Origin: Desulfuromonadaceae bacterium
GTDB taxonomy: Bacteria; Desulfobacterota; Desulfuromonadia; Desulfuromonadales; JAHYIW01
Assembly: GCA_019429445.1 (NCBI GenBank)
Contig: JAHYIW010000021.1
Location: forward strand, 1-60,463
Length of the DNA stretch: 60,463 nt
Reading direction: 5' to 3'
A program made the translations under genes and the position numbers. The notes below the pieces were generated by a model. It had not been told where the DNA came from. It ran no database searches and saw only the letters and a list, made by a program, of their open reading frames with translations. Shown here piece after piece: positions 32,187-40,131 of the stretch. Position 1 is the stretch's first letter. The number at the start of each line of letters is the position of its first letter.

Positions 32187-33920
32187 TCACGCACCGCCAC
32201 CACACAAGCCACAACGCCGACAGGCTGGATGACATGGGGCGGTCAACTGTCCGGCCAATGACTCCAGGTATTCCGCCCGCAGGTAGCTGCGCCGGGTACC
32301 GTTGTCAATAATTTCCCACGGAAATACTTCTTTGTCCTCGCGCTGGCGTTCAATGAAAAAATCGGGGTTGATTCCTGTTTCACGACAGGCCACATTCAAA
32401 CTCGCGCCCGCTGCCAGAAGCGGCAAGGCGCGACCGACCCGCCGATCGGCTCTTGCCAGCAGCGCCTGCAAACGAGCGGCTTTGAGGGATTCAAAATGTA
32501 TCTCAGTGTTCGGTACTTTTGCCAGCGCCGTACGCAACCGCTTGAATTTACGCTCCAGTGAGGATTTCCCCTCCATCGCTGCCCATTGTAACGGGGTGAA
32601 CGGTTTAGGGATAAACGGGTTTACCGACAAGATGATCTTGCCGAGTCGGCCCCGGCTCCGCCCGGCCTCCAGCCATATCGAGCGGATCTTTTCTGTCAGC
32701 GCCAGCAGGGCGTCGATATCCGCATCGGTCTCCGTCGGCAGCCCGAGCAGAAAGTAGAGTTTGAGATTCAGCATCCCCCCTGCGGCCAGAGTCTTGACGG
32801 CGTCAAGGATCTGCGGCTCATCAAGGCTTTTGTTGATCAGGTTGCGCAGCCGCTGACTGCCGGCCTCCGGGGCAAGGGCCACACTGCGATGCCCCGCCGC
32901 GAGCAACGCCACCACATGCCCGGCATCAATCGAATCGATGCGCAGACTCGACATCGAAAATTCTCCGCCGCGAGCAAGGATTTCCTGTTGCAAAGGAGCA
33001 AGGTCGGCATGATCAGAGACCGACGGGCTGATCAATCCGATTTTATTGCGTTGGCACAGACCAGCGGCCACCTGATCGACCAGCACGGCAAGACTGCGTT
33101 CACGCGGGGGGAGATAGACAAACCCTGCGGCGCAGAAGCGACAGCCACGGCTGCAACCGCGCGAAATCTCAACCAGCGACATGTCGCCGAATTCACTTTC
33201 GGCACTGTGCACAAAAGAACGGCTTGCCGAGCGATCAAGGTCAGGCAGCCATTGGCGGACGATCCGCGCCGGAGCTCCCGCGGCGGCGCGGTGTCCGGCG
33301 AAGGTGCCATCGTCATGATAGCGCGCGGCGTAAAGGGACGGGACGTAGACTCCGGGAATAGTTGCGCAAGCCTTGAGCAGTGCAGCGCGCGAGGCGGTTG
33401 CGCCGACCAGCAGATCGAGCAGCGCAGGCAGCACCGGCTCCCCTTCACCGACAACGAACAAATCCATGATCTCGGCGAGAGGTTCCGGATTGATGAAGGA
33501 GCAGACCCCGCCGCACAGCACCAGCGGCGCGTGTGCATCGCGGTCGAGCGCAAAAAGAGGTAACCGTCCCAGCTCAAAGAGGGTCGGCAGGTGCAGATAA
33601 TCATTTTCAAACGAAATCGAGATGGCGACCAGATCAAAATCGCGCAACGCACGCCCCGATTCGAGGGAAACCAGCGGCGCACCACCTTGGTCGAGCGCAA
33701 CCCGCTCCTCTTTATCGGGGAGGAAAAAGCGTTCACACAAGATATCGTCACGACTGTTGAGTAAATGATAGATGGTCAAAAAACCGAGGTTACACATCGC
33801 CTGGGCATAAGTGTTCGGATAGAGCAGTGCAACCGTCACCCTGGTTCCCCACGGTTTGAGCACCGCGCCCTGTTCGCCGGCCAGGCGCTTGCGCCGTTTT
33901 TCTTCTGTATAGTGTGACAT
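32187..33920 (-). CDS. TIGR03960-like B12-binding radical SAM protein
   Basis: A 577-residue protein: an N-terminal B12-binding-like domain (about 25-190), a radical SAM domain with the cluster motif C-S-R-G-C-R-F-C-A-A-G (about residue 250), and a long TIM-barrel part. The tail carries an extra Cys set, C-H-P-A-C-R-R-C-G-L-C. These features match the unnamed TIGR03960 family (Elp3-like appearance, function not known, widespread in Desulfobacterota). The tail may hold another cluster. The gene is apparently monocistronic, divergent from the kinase gene. AGGAG lies 10 bases before ATG 33920. No substrate can be assigned. Confidence 0.85.
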   Translation of the reverse strand: MSHYTEEKRRKRLAGEQGAVLKPWGTRVTVALLYPNTYAQAMCNLGFLTIYHLLNSRDDILCERFFLPDKEERVALDQGGAPLVSLESGRALRDFDLVAISISFENDYLHLPTLFELGRLPLFALDRDAHAPLVLCGGVCSFINPEPLAEIMDLFVVGEGEPVLPALLDLLVGATASRAALLKACATIPGVYVPSLYAARYHDDGTFAGHRAAAGAPARIVRQWLPDLDRSASRSFVHSAESEFGDMSLVEISRGCSRGCRFCAAGFVYLPPRERSLAVLVDQVAAGLCQRNKIGLISPSVSDHADLAPLQQEILARGGEFSMSSLRIDSIDAGHVVALLAAGHRSVALAPEAGSQRLRNLINKSLDEPQILDAVKTLAAGGMLNLKLYFLLGLPTETDADIDALLALTEKIRSIWLEAGRSRGRLGKIILSVNPFIPKPFTPLQWAAMEGKSSLERKFKRLRTALAKVPNTEIHFESLKAARLQALLARADRRVGRALPLLAAGASLNVACRETGINPDFFIERQREDKEVFPWEIIDNGTRRSYLRAEYLESLAGQLTAPCHPACRRCGLCGGGA

Positions 33921-34004
33921 TGAACAACATGCTCCTGTGTGTGTCAGCTGAAACTACCGTATTCCACCGGGGAGGTCAAGATATGCCCCTGCTCGATTCA
34001 TCGC

Positions 34005-34020
34005 TGGTTTTTGTTTCGCA
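34005..34020 (+). promoter_or_regulatory. Weak sigma-54-like promoter before the kinase gene
   Basis: TGG (34005-34007), then GC at 34018-34019 with the required 10-base gap. The -12 box TCGCA differs from TTGCA, so the match is weak. Confidence 0.3.
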
Positions 34021-34079
34021 ATAATGCTAAAAATGGCACAGCTCGACGTAACGACGGATGAAGATGACGAGGATAGCGG

Positions 34080-36044
34080 ATGGCGAATAGATTAAAAACC
34101 CGCATAGGCGGACTCAAGTTACGCTGGAAACTGCTCCTGGCCGTCTTGCCGATGGTCATTTTGCCAATCGTGATCACGGGCAGCCTGGTCGGCTACATCT
34201 CCGCCCGGCAGGCCTATCAGGGGATCACCGAACGCAGTGAAGCAGACCTCGACCACATGGCTGCCTTCAGTGCCGATCTGCTGGAGGCTCACCACCAGCA
34301 ATTCCAGGTCTATCGCGCCGATAAACGGCGCAATTTCAGGCGCGACCTGAAAACCCTCACCGATGCCGCCTTTGAAATCGTCGAGACGGCCCAGCAGCAA
34401 TTTGGTGAGGACAAGGGCCAACAGATTGCACAACAAAATGCCCGCAAGACGCTGCGCCGCATCAACGTCGGTGAAAGCGGCTACGTCTTTGTCCTCGACA
34501 GCAGCGGCCTGCTGCACCTGCACATTGCTCGTGAAGGGGACAACATCATCGATTCACGCGACGAGAATGGTCGTCTCTTTATTCGCGAGTTGATTGAAAC
34601 CGCAAAGCAGGCGGGGCCGGACAAAGTCAATTTCATCACTTATCCGTGGAGCAGTAACCTGTCACCCGCTGACCATCCACGGCTGAAAATTGCCGCCTAC
34701 CGTTATTTCCCGGCCTGGGACTGGATCATCGCGGTCAGCGGCTATCTCGATGAAACCTACGATGATCTTGCCTTTGAGGAACGCGCCTTCGCCAAACTGA
34801 AAGAGCAGATCAAGAGCAAGCAGGTCGGCAAAACCGGTTACATCTATGCCATGACCACCGACGGCACCTTTACCATCCATCCGGAAAATGAAGGCCAGAA
34901 TTTCATCGATGCGCGTGACTCATCAGGAAATTATTTCATTCGCGAGATGTGTGAAAAGAAAAACGGCTGGATTCGCTACCCGTGGAAGAACGACTTTGAC
35001 CCCCGCCCGCGGATGAAAATTGCTCGCTACCGTTATGTCGAAGCGCTGAACTGGATCGTGGCCGTCGGTTCCTACGAAGACGAGTTCTACGATGCCGCAA
35101 ACCGCATCAAGGGGCGCAGTTTCATCAGCATGCTGATCCTGACCGTCCTCATGACCTGCCTCCTTGTGCCGCTGGTTATCTGGGCCACCCGGCTGCTGAC
35201 GCGACCGGTCGCGCGCATGATGGAGGCGATTCGCCAGGTCAAGTCAGGCAACTTTGCCGTCCGTGTCTCTGCAACGCGCCGGGATGAACTAGGTGAAATG
35301 GCCCAGGCGTTCAATCGCATGATCGGTATGATCGACAACAACCGTGAAATCGAAATGAAACTGGCACACCAGGAAAAGATGGCTTCCCTCGGCGTCCTGT
35401 CGAGTGGCGTGGCACACGAAATCAACAACCCGCTGGGAGTGATTCTGGGCTATGCCGCTTATCTGGAAAACAAACTGGAGACCGATTCCCCTTACTACAA
35501 CTACGTTCACGAAATCAAACGCGAAAGCAAGCGCTGTAAAAAAATCGTTCAGGATCTGCTCAGTTATGCCCGCATGCCTAAACCGACACTGCGTGAGGAG
35601 GATGTCAACGAACTCCTCCGCCAGATCGCAGCTTTCGCGGCCAATCATACCGAGTTGCACTCGGTTAATTTCAAGATCGATCTGGATGAAACGCTCCCCC
35701 CCCTGGCGATCGACGGTGATCTCTTCCGCCAGATCACGATCAACCTTATTCTTAACGCCGGTAACGCCATGGAAGGACACGGTCTGTTGACGATCCGCAC
35801 CAGTCGCGAAGAGCAGACGCTGCTGCTTGAGGTCAGCGACACCGGATGCGGGATTCCAGCGGAGCATCTGGACAATATCTTCGAGCCCTTTTTCACCACG
35901 CGCGAACAGGGGACGGGGCTCGGTCTGGCGATCACCAAACAAATTGTCGACATGCATCACGGATCGATTGAAGTCAGCAGTACTCCCGGAAAAGGGACGA
36001 CGTTTCGGATCAGGCTGCCGCTGAATCAGGAGGAATCTTTGTGA
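34080..36044 (+). CDS. Cache-domain sensor histidine kinase
   Basis: A 654-residue membrane kinase: membrane helix near 17-38, a long periplasmic region with two Cache-like modules (G-E-S-G-Y-V-F-V-L-D near 137 and G-K-T-G-Y-I-Y-A-M near 250), a second membrane helix near 345-365 and a HAMP domain. HisKA follows with the H-box A-H-E-I-N-N-P (His446), then an HATPase with the N box (N-L-I-L-N-A-G-N-A-M), D-T-G-C-G-I and G-T-G-L-G-L. Cache domains bind small metabolites outside the membrane. It overlaps its response regulator by 4 bp (GTGA), a classical pair. The ligand is unknown. ATG 34080 has GAGGATAGCGG upstream. Confidence 0.92.
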   Translation: MANRLKTRIGGLKLRWKLLLAVLPMVILPIVITGSLVGYISARQAYQGITERSEADLDHMAAFSADLLEAHHQQFQVYRADKRRNFRRDLKTLTDAAFEIVETAQQQFGEDKGQQIAQQNARKTLRRINVGESGYVFVLDSSGLLHLHIAREGDNIIDSRDENGRLFIRELIETAKQAGPDKVNFITYPWSSNLSPADHPRLKIAAYRYFPAWDWIIAVSGYLDETYDDLAFEERAFAKLKEQIKSKQVGKTGYIYAMTTDGTFTIHPENEGQNFIDARDSSGNYFIREMCEKKNGWIRYPWKNDFDPRPRMKIARYRYVEALNWIVAVGSYEDEFYDAANRIKGRSFISMLILTVLMTCLLVPLVIWATRLLTRPVARMMEAIRQVKSGNFAVRVSATRRDELGEMAQAFNRMIGMIDNNREIEMKLAHQEKMASLGVLSSGVAHEINNPLGVILGYAAYLENKLETDSPYYNYVHEIKRESKRCKKIVQDLLSYARMPKPTLREEDVNELLRQIAAFAANHTELHSVNFKIDLDETLPPLAIDGDLFRQITINLILNAGNAMEGHGLLTIRTSREEQTLLLEVSDTGCGIPAEHLDNIFEPFFTTREQGTGLGLAITKQIVDMHHGSIEVSSTPGKGTTFRIRLPLNQEESL

Positions 36045-37414
36045 CTGGAAAACGCATTCTGTTAATCGACAACGAGGAGGGGTTGTGCCGGATGATGACC
36101 GCAATCCTCGAAGATCAACGCTATGAGGTTACGGCTTTTACTGACCCGGTCGCAGCCATGCGGCGCTTCTCCCCTGCCGACTGGGATGTCGTCGTGACCG
36201 ACATCAAAATGCCGGGGATGGACGGGCTTGAGGTTCTGCAGCACGTCAAGGACAAGGCACCGTTGCTCCCGGTGATTATCATTACCGCGTTTGCCACCGT
36301 GGACATGTCGATTCAGGCGCTGCGCAAGGGTGCCTATGACATGCTGACCAAACCGTTTGAGCCTGACGAGCTGCTTTACCGCGTCAAAAACGCGCTGAAA
36401 ACCAACGAATTACTGGTTGAAAACCACCATCTGCACCAGGAATTGACCGGTCGTTTCAAATTTGATCGCATTATCGGCAATTCGACAGCGTTGCGCGAGC
36501 TGCTGCTCAAGGTCGAAAAGATCGCCGTTCGCGACACATCGGTATTGATTACCGGCGAATCGGGGAGTGGCAAGGAACTGATTGCCCAGGCGATTCATTA
36601 TAATTCGACGCGGCACGACAAGCGGTTTGTCGCCATCAATTGCGGCGCGCTCCCTGAATCGGTTCTTGAAAGTGAGCTGTTCGGCTCACGCAAGGGCGCT
36701 TTTACCGGGTCCACGGAAAATCGCAAGGGGCTTCTCGAAGAAGCTGATGGTGGCACCCTGTTTCTCGACGAAGTAGGCAACCTGCCGCTGACTGTCCAGA
36801 AAACCTTGCTGCGTTTTCTGCAGGAACAGGAGTTTATGCGCATCGGCGACACCAGGCCGACCCGCGTCGATGTGCGTCTGATCACCGCAACCAATGCGGA
36901 TCTGAGTGAAGACGTCAGTCGCGGGACGTTTCGCGAGGACCTTTTCTATCGCATCAATGTCATCAAACTCCGCTTGCCGCCGCTACGCGAACGGCGCGAG
37001 GATATCCCGGTACTGGTCACCCATTTCATCCGTACCTGCAACGAAAAATTCGCCACAACCTTTCAAGGCATTACTCCCGAAGCGCTGCGTGTGCTGACCA
37101 CGCATGACTGGCCGGGGAACATCCGTCAACTGGCGAATGTCATTGAAGCCTGTCTGACGATTGAAACGGAATCGCATATCAGCCTCTCCACCTTGAATCA
37201 GATCATGGAAATACCGCATGAACAGGGTGAACCCATCAGCAGTGGTGCCGGTTACACCTCGTCACTGGCACGTTTTGAGATTGACTACCTCTGCGGGCTG
37301 TTACGTCACACTGAAGGGAACGTTGAAGAAGCCGCCAAACTCGCCGGAATGAATATGGCGACCATTTATCGTAAAATGAAGAAATACGGAATTACCAAGG
37401 AATCGGTCACCTGA
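36041..37414 (+). CDS. NtrC-type sigma-54 response regulator with GAFTGS
   Basis: A 457-residue regulator: receiver (phosphorylated Asp54; T-K-P-F-E-P at the Lys position), AAA+ domain with Walker A G-E-S-G-S-G-K-E and Walker B F-L-D-E-V-G, and a FIS-type helix-turn-helix at the end. The sigma-54 contact loop reads G-A-F-T-G-S, not the usual G-A-F-T-G-A. GTG start at 36041, preceded by AGGAGGA. It is paired with the Cache kinase. A well-matched sigma-54 promoter stands 150 bp downstream of its stop before the Cys-rich membrane protein gene, which is its likely target. Confidence 0.93.
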   Translation: MTGKRILLIDNEEGLCRMMTAILEDQRYEVTAFTDPVAAMRRFSPADWDVVVTDIKMPGMDGLEVLQHVKDKAPLLPVIIITAFATVDMSIQALRKGAYDMLTKPFEPDELLYRVKNALKTNELLVENHHLHQELTGRFKFDRIIGNSTALRELLLKVEKIAVRDTSVLITGESGSGKELIAQAIHYNSTRHDKRFVAINCGALPESVLESELFGSRKGAFTGSTENRKGLLEEADGGTLFLDEVGNLPLTVQKTLLRFLQEQEFMRIGDTRPTRVDVRLITATNADLSEDVSRGTFREDLFYRINVIKLRLPPLRERREDIPVLVTHFIRTCNEKFATTFQGITPEALRVLTTHDWPGNIRQLANVIEACLTIETESHISLSTLNQIMEIPHEQGEPISSGAGYTSSLARFEIDYLCGLLRHTEGNVEEAAKLAGMNMATIYRKMKKYGITKESVT

Positions 37415-37419
37415 TTCCC

Positions 37420-37471
37420 TTTTCGCGGATGCGCAAATCGTATTGCCCAATGATTTGCGCATCCGCGAAAA
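37420..37471 (+). terminator. Long perfect hairpin after the two-component genes
   Basis: A 20-bp perfect stem (37420-37439 with 37452-37471) and 12-base loop, starting TTTTCGCGGATG. It begins 6 bases after the regulator stop. No T-run follows on the + strand except the stem end itself, so it may work as a bidirectional terminator or mRNA 3'-end stabiliser. Confidence 0.6.
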
Positions 37472-37564
37472 GAGCTCTGCCCGCGCCTTCCGCAACTTTT
37501 TACCTCTGCAATATAACTCACCGATATTACATCAAAAATATTTTCAGCATGACGTCAGCGATTC

Positions 37565-37580
37565 TGGAACAGCCTTTGCT
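37565..37580 (+). promoter_or_regulatory. Sigma-54 promoter of the Cys-rich membrane protein gene
   Basis: TGGAACAGCCTTTGCT against the consensus TGGCAC-N5-TTGCW: GG (37566-37567), 10 bases, GC (37578-37579), with the -12 element complete. Transcription should start near 37591 and give a leader of about 40 bases. Confidence 0.7.
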
Positions 37581-37630
37581 CAATAGGGTGCTGACAGCAG
37601 ATATTAACTTCACTGAAAACGGAGTGCGTG

Positions 37631-38407
37631 ATGACGAAAAAATCCAGTCACTGTCCATTCTACGGCGTTGATGAAGACATTTGTGATGTTGGTTGCGGTT
37701 ATATCTCTCCGTCCGATGTATCGCGTATCGTTACCCTTTGCTTCGGGTGTCACACCGCCTGTAATAAATATGACGAATTACTCGATCGCAACAATGTTTC
37801 ACGGCGCGGACATTTCCCACCACCAGCAGCAAATGAAAAAACCGGCCACCATGAAGATACCGGCTTTACCCGCCATAGCATGCTCGGTTTCGGCAGTGTT
37901 ACCCTGGCCATCGGCCTGATGTTACTCAATGTTGCACCGCCTTTCTGGCCGTGGTTGCTTCTTCTCGGCCTCGGTGCGGCCACCACCCTGACGATTCAGG
38001 GGTTCCGGGGGCGCAGTGGCAACCTGGCACTGGTCGCCGCCCTGCAAGTTCCGGCAGCAATTTTCTTTCTGACCATTATAAGCCTGCTGGCACTCCCCAG
38101 ATATAACTTGCTGTCCCCCCCCTCGCCAACCGCTGCAATCGTCTTTTGCATCCTCTGGATCATTTACGCTATTCTCGCGCATTCTTATCTGCAACGGACA
38201 GGGGTCCCGGCATACGGTCTGCCGGCAACGATCATCCTCTGTGCCCTTGGCACACTGCTGTTTATCATCAATCCAGCGTCCACACCAACAATTACAACAG
38301 GAATTGGACTGGCCGTGGTCGGGGGTATCTATCTGGCAACCGCACTTGCTGACAATGTCGTCACATTGCGTCCCGCCAGCAAAGTCCTGCTCAAAACCCG
38401 GCTGTAA
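37631..38407 (+). CDS. Cys-rich N-terminus and multi-pass membrane protein
   Basis: A protein of about 258 residues. The first 50 residues hold seven Cys (C-P-F, I-C-D-V-G-C-G-Y, L-C-F-G-C-H-T-A-C-N), a pattern fit for a zinc or Fe-S site; C-F-G-C-H resembles C-x-x-C-H haem-binding but is likely cytoplasmic, so that is uncertain. From about residue 80 on there are six hydrophobic segments. I do not recognise the family. GGAG lies 6 bases before ATG 37631; the GTG at 37628 is less fitting. The sigma-54 promoter upstream suggests control by the two-component pair. Possibly a redox- or metal-responsive membrane protein. Confidence 0.6.
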   Translation: MTKKSSHCPFYGVDEDICDVGCGYISPSDVSRIVTLCFGCHTACNKYDELLDRNNVSRRGHFPPPAANEKTGHHEDTGFTRHSMLGFGSVTLAIGLMLLNVAPPFWPWLLLLGLGAATTLTIQGFRGRSGNLALVAALQVPAAIFFLTIISLLALPRYNLLSPPSPTAAIVFCILWIIYAILAHSYLQRTGVPAYGLPATIILCALGTLLFIINPASTPTITTGIGLAVVGGIYLATALADNVVTLRPASKVLLKTRL

Positions 38408-38438
38408 TTTATCCGCCGCCTGCCCGGTGGATCGTGGC

Positions 38439-38467
38439 TTGACAGTTTAGCGGCAAACAGTTAGATT
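38439..38467 (+). promoter_or_regulatory. Sigma-70-type promoter of the small membrane gene
   Basis: TTGACA (38439-38444), 17 bases, TAGATT (38462-38467). The -35 is consensus. Confidence 0.6.
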
Positions 38468-38527
38468 AAAGATGACGTTACGACGCATGAGTCACTGTCA
38501 AAACAACCAAACGGAGATTGGACCAAG

Positions 38528-38905
38528 GTGGGAATCAGTCGTCAAATGACACTTCTGGGATTCTGCGGAATGGGCCTTTATGGGTTGCTGTTGAGCCAGG
38601 GGCACGTTTCTCCCGAGCTTTTGCCGCAGTTTTCCATTACCGCCCTGCTGTTTTGTTTTTCGGGACGTATTATGGAAAAACTTTCTGTGCCTACGGAAAA
38701 AAGCGAGGTTGCCGAGGGTGATCAGGATCGGATTAACGATTCAGACTGGTTGCACCTGACCAACATCATTAACTGGATTTTCGCGCTTGCCCTGGTTTAT
38801 GCTTTGGTTATCTTTGTACTCATGCCCACCGGTATGTCTTCCGCCGAGATGTTTGACTACTTCTTCGGCTCTTCAGAAAAACTCAAATTTGGTCCGGCAC
38901 CCTGA
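38528..38905 (+). CDS. Small membrane protein of unknown function
   Basis: A 125-residue protein with hydrophobic segments near 7-22 and 34-45 and a strong membrane helix at about 82-102 (I-F-A-L-A-L-V-Y-A-L-V-I-F-V-L). The rest is a polar, charged loop. I do not recognise it. The GTG start at 38528 has a CGGAG site about 11 bases away, so ATG 38546 may be used instead. It has its own promoter and is followed by a very strong palindrome at 38922-38961. Function unknown. Confidence 0.55.
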   Translation: MGISRQMTLLGFCGMGLYGLLLSQGHVSPELLPQFSITALLFCFSGRIMEKLSVPTEKSEVAEGDQDRINDSDWLHLTNIINWIFALALVYALVIFVLMPTGMSSAEMFDYFFGSSEKLKFGPAP

Positions 38906-38921
38906 TTGCCACAATTCAATT

Positions 38922-38961
38922 CTTTTTTGCGAGTGCATCAAACTTGATGCACTCGCAAAAA
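38922..38961 (+). terminator. Long palindromic hairpin beside repeat copy 2
   Basis: GCGAGTGCATCAA (38929-38941) and TTGATGCACTCGC (38944-38956) are fully complementary around AC; flanking T and A runs extend the stem. It begins 17 bases after the membrane gene stop and its right arm runs into the 150-bp repeat (starting 38946). Likely ends transcription of the small gene. Confidence 0.55.
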
Positions 38962-39095
38962 CTCATGGGATGGCTAAGCAAAAATTTTGTCCTACAAGGC
39001 CTGGTGGTTTTTCAGGGGCGAAGGCCTACATCAGGTAGGTCGAGGTCCTGAAAAACCGGCGTAACGCAGTAGGGCGGACTTTTTGCGACGCCATC
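38946..39095 (+). repeat. Dispersed 150-bp repeat, copy 2
   Basis: Same element as 31017-31166 in opposite orientation and equal in length. Internal near-palindrome: TTTTTCAGG (39008-39016) and CCTGAAAAA (39047-39055) bracket a region, so the transcript would fold. Both copies sit in intergenic DNA beside strong hairpins. No transposase or target duplication was seen. Confidence 0.8.
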
Positions 39096-39115
39096 AAACT
39101 TTAGACGAAAAATTC

Positions 39116-39148
39116 AAAAAAGGCCGGACATCACTGTCCGGCCTTTTT
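39116..39148 (-). terminator. Terminator of the zinc-ribbon gene
   Basis: AAAGGCCGGACA (39119-39130) pairs with TGTCCGGCCTTT (39135-39146) around TCAC. A- and T-rich flanks make it able to work in both directions. It lies 34 bases beyond the zinc-ribbon stop. Confidence 0.75.
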
Positions 39149-39182
39149 AAATAATCCTCAGTATGGGCTTTCTGGAGGCTGA

Positions 39183-39338
39183 TTATACCAGAAAACGGCC
39201 CTGACTCCGGGAACGATTAACAAGGATTGTCTGATCGATCACTTCACCGCACGAAGGGCAACGCCAGGCATCGTAGGTACGCACAAAGTCATAAAATTTT
39301 TCAGCATACATCTTGCCTTTACATCTGGGACATTTCAT
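39183..39338 (-). CDS. Small zinc-ribbon protein
   Basis: A 51-residue protein with two Cys pairs, C-P-R-C and C-P-S-C-G, spaced 23 residues apart: a zinc ribbon with a basic C-terminus (N-R-S-R-S-Q-G-R). I start it at ATG 39338, which has AAGGGGA 7 bases upstream; an in-frame ATG further out adds 21 residues without support. Small zinc ribbons of this sort are common, unnamed genes in Desulfobacterota. It may bind nucleic acid or a protein; no partner is suggested by the context. A terminator follows. Confidence 0.7.
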   Translation of the reverse strand: MKCPRCKGKMYAEKFYDFVRTYDAWRCPSCGEVIDQTILVNRSRSQGRFLV

Positions 39339-39525
39339 AACGTAATCCCCTTTCCAGAATAACTGACAATTAAAACAACTCTCTCCGTCTCTCCGTCTCA
39401 CTGTATGTTCAGAGATGATTACACTTGTCGTGCCAACCGCTCGTGCCTTTACCCTGAAAATATAATATTTTTAGTCATAATTATAAATATCCGTTTAATA
39501 TCATATAGTTACAAAAACTTACCGG

Positions 39526-40131
39526 TTATCGAAAATATTCTTTCCAGCGAGCGATCAGTGCGTTGCCGACCCCTTTTACACGATTCAGTCCCTCAATTGA
39601 AACAAAATCGCCATTTTTATGGCGGTCAAGGATGATCCGTGTGGCCATTTTTTCTCCAATCCCTGGCAATTGTTCCCAATCTTCCTTTTTCATGCGATCC
39701 GGATGCAGTGGTATGCCCAGCGACATGCGCTGAGCGGCAGGCATCCATTCAACCTTAAAACCGGCAACTCCACCGTTTTTAATGACGACGGACAAGGTTT
39801 GTCCGTTCTGTAAACGGGTTGAATCAGCGATATTTCCTCCCGCTCCCTGATCGACAGCCATGCCCGCCATTTTCATGACGTCTTGTGCGGTGGTTTCGTC
39901 ATTATATTGGCGAACGATCCGTTCGCGAAAACCGTCACCATGTGCGATCCAGATTTTATGATCGACGGAGATTGGAACGGCCGGGAACACACGTGAATCA
40001 CGAAGTGTTGCCCGGCCGAAAGTTAAGGAATAAAGGATAAGAGCGACAACGGCCAGCAACAGGGGGCCGCGAGAGGTTGTTTTAATCGTTTTGATCGTTT
40101 TGATCCTTGACCAGTTTGTAGAGCAGGGCAT
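39526..40131 (-). CDS. ComEA-like helix-hairpin-helix protein
   Basis: A protein of about 201 residues with a membrane anchor near residues 23-37 ([12 protein letters not shown]), an SLBB-like middle (about 55-130) and two helix-hairpin-helix units at the end (L-P-G-I-G-E-K-M-A and V-K-G-V-G-N-A-L). This is the ComEA plan: a periplasmic, membrane-tethered DNA-binding protein in DNA uptake. Whether the host is competent is not shown here. The start is doubtful: ATG 40131 overlaps cimA by 50 bp and has no clear ribosome site, while the region beyond is a 9-bp tandem repeat. Confidence 0.7.
   Translation of the reverse strand: MPCSTNWSRIKTIKTIKTTSRGPLLLAVVALILYSLTFGRATLRDSRVFPAVPISVDHKIWIAHGDGFRERIVRQYNDETTAQDVMKMAGMAVDQGAGGNIADSTRLQNGQTLSVVIKNGGVAGFKVEWMPAAQRMSLGIPLHPDRMKKEDWEQLPGIGEKMATRIILDRHKNGDFVSIEGLNRVKGVGNALIARWKEYFR

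Noticed and set aside
37700-37800. C-F-G-C-H as a c-type haem site in the Cys-rich membrane protein
   Set aside because: There is no signal peptide before it, so this part should be cytoplasmic, and the many other Cys suit a zinc or Fe-S site better.
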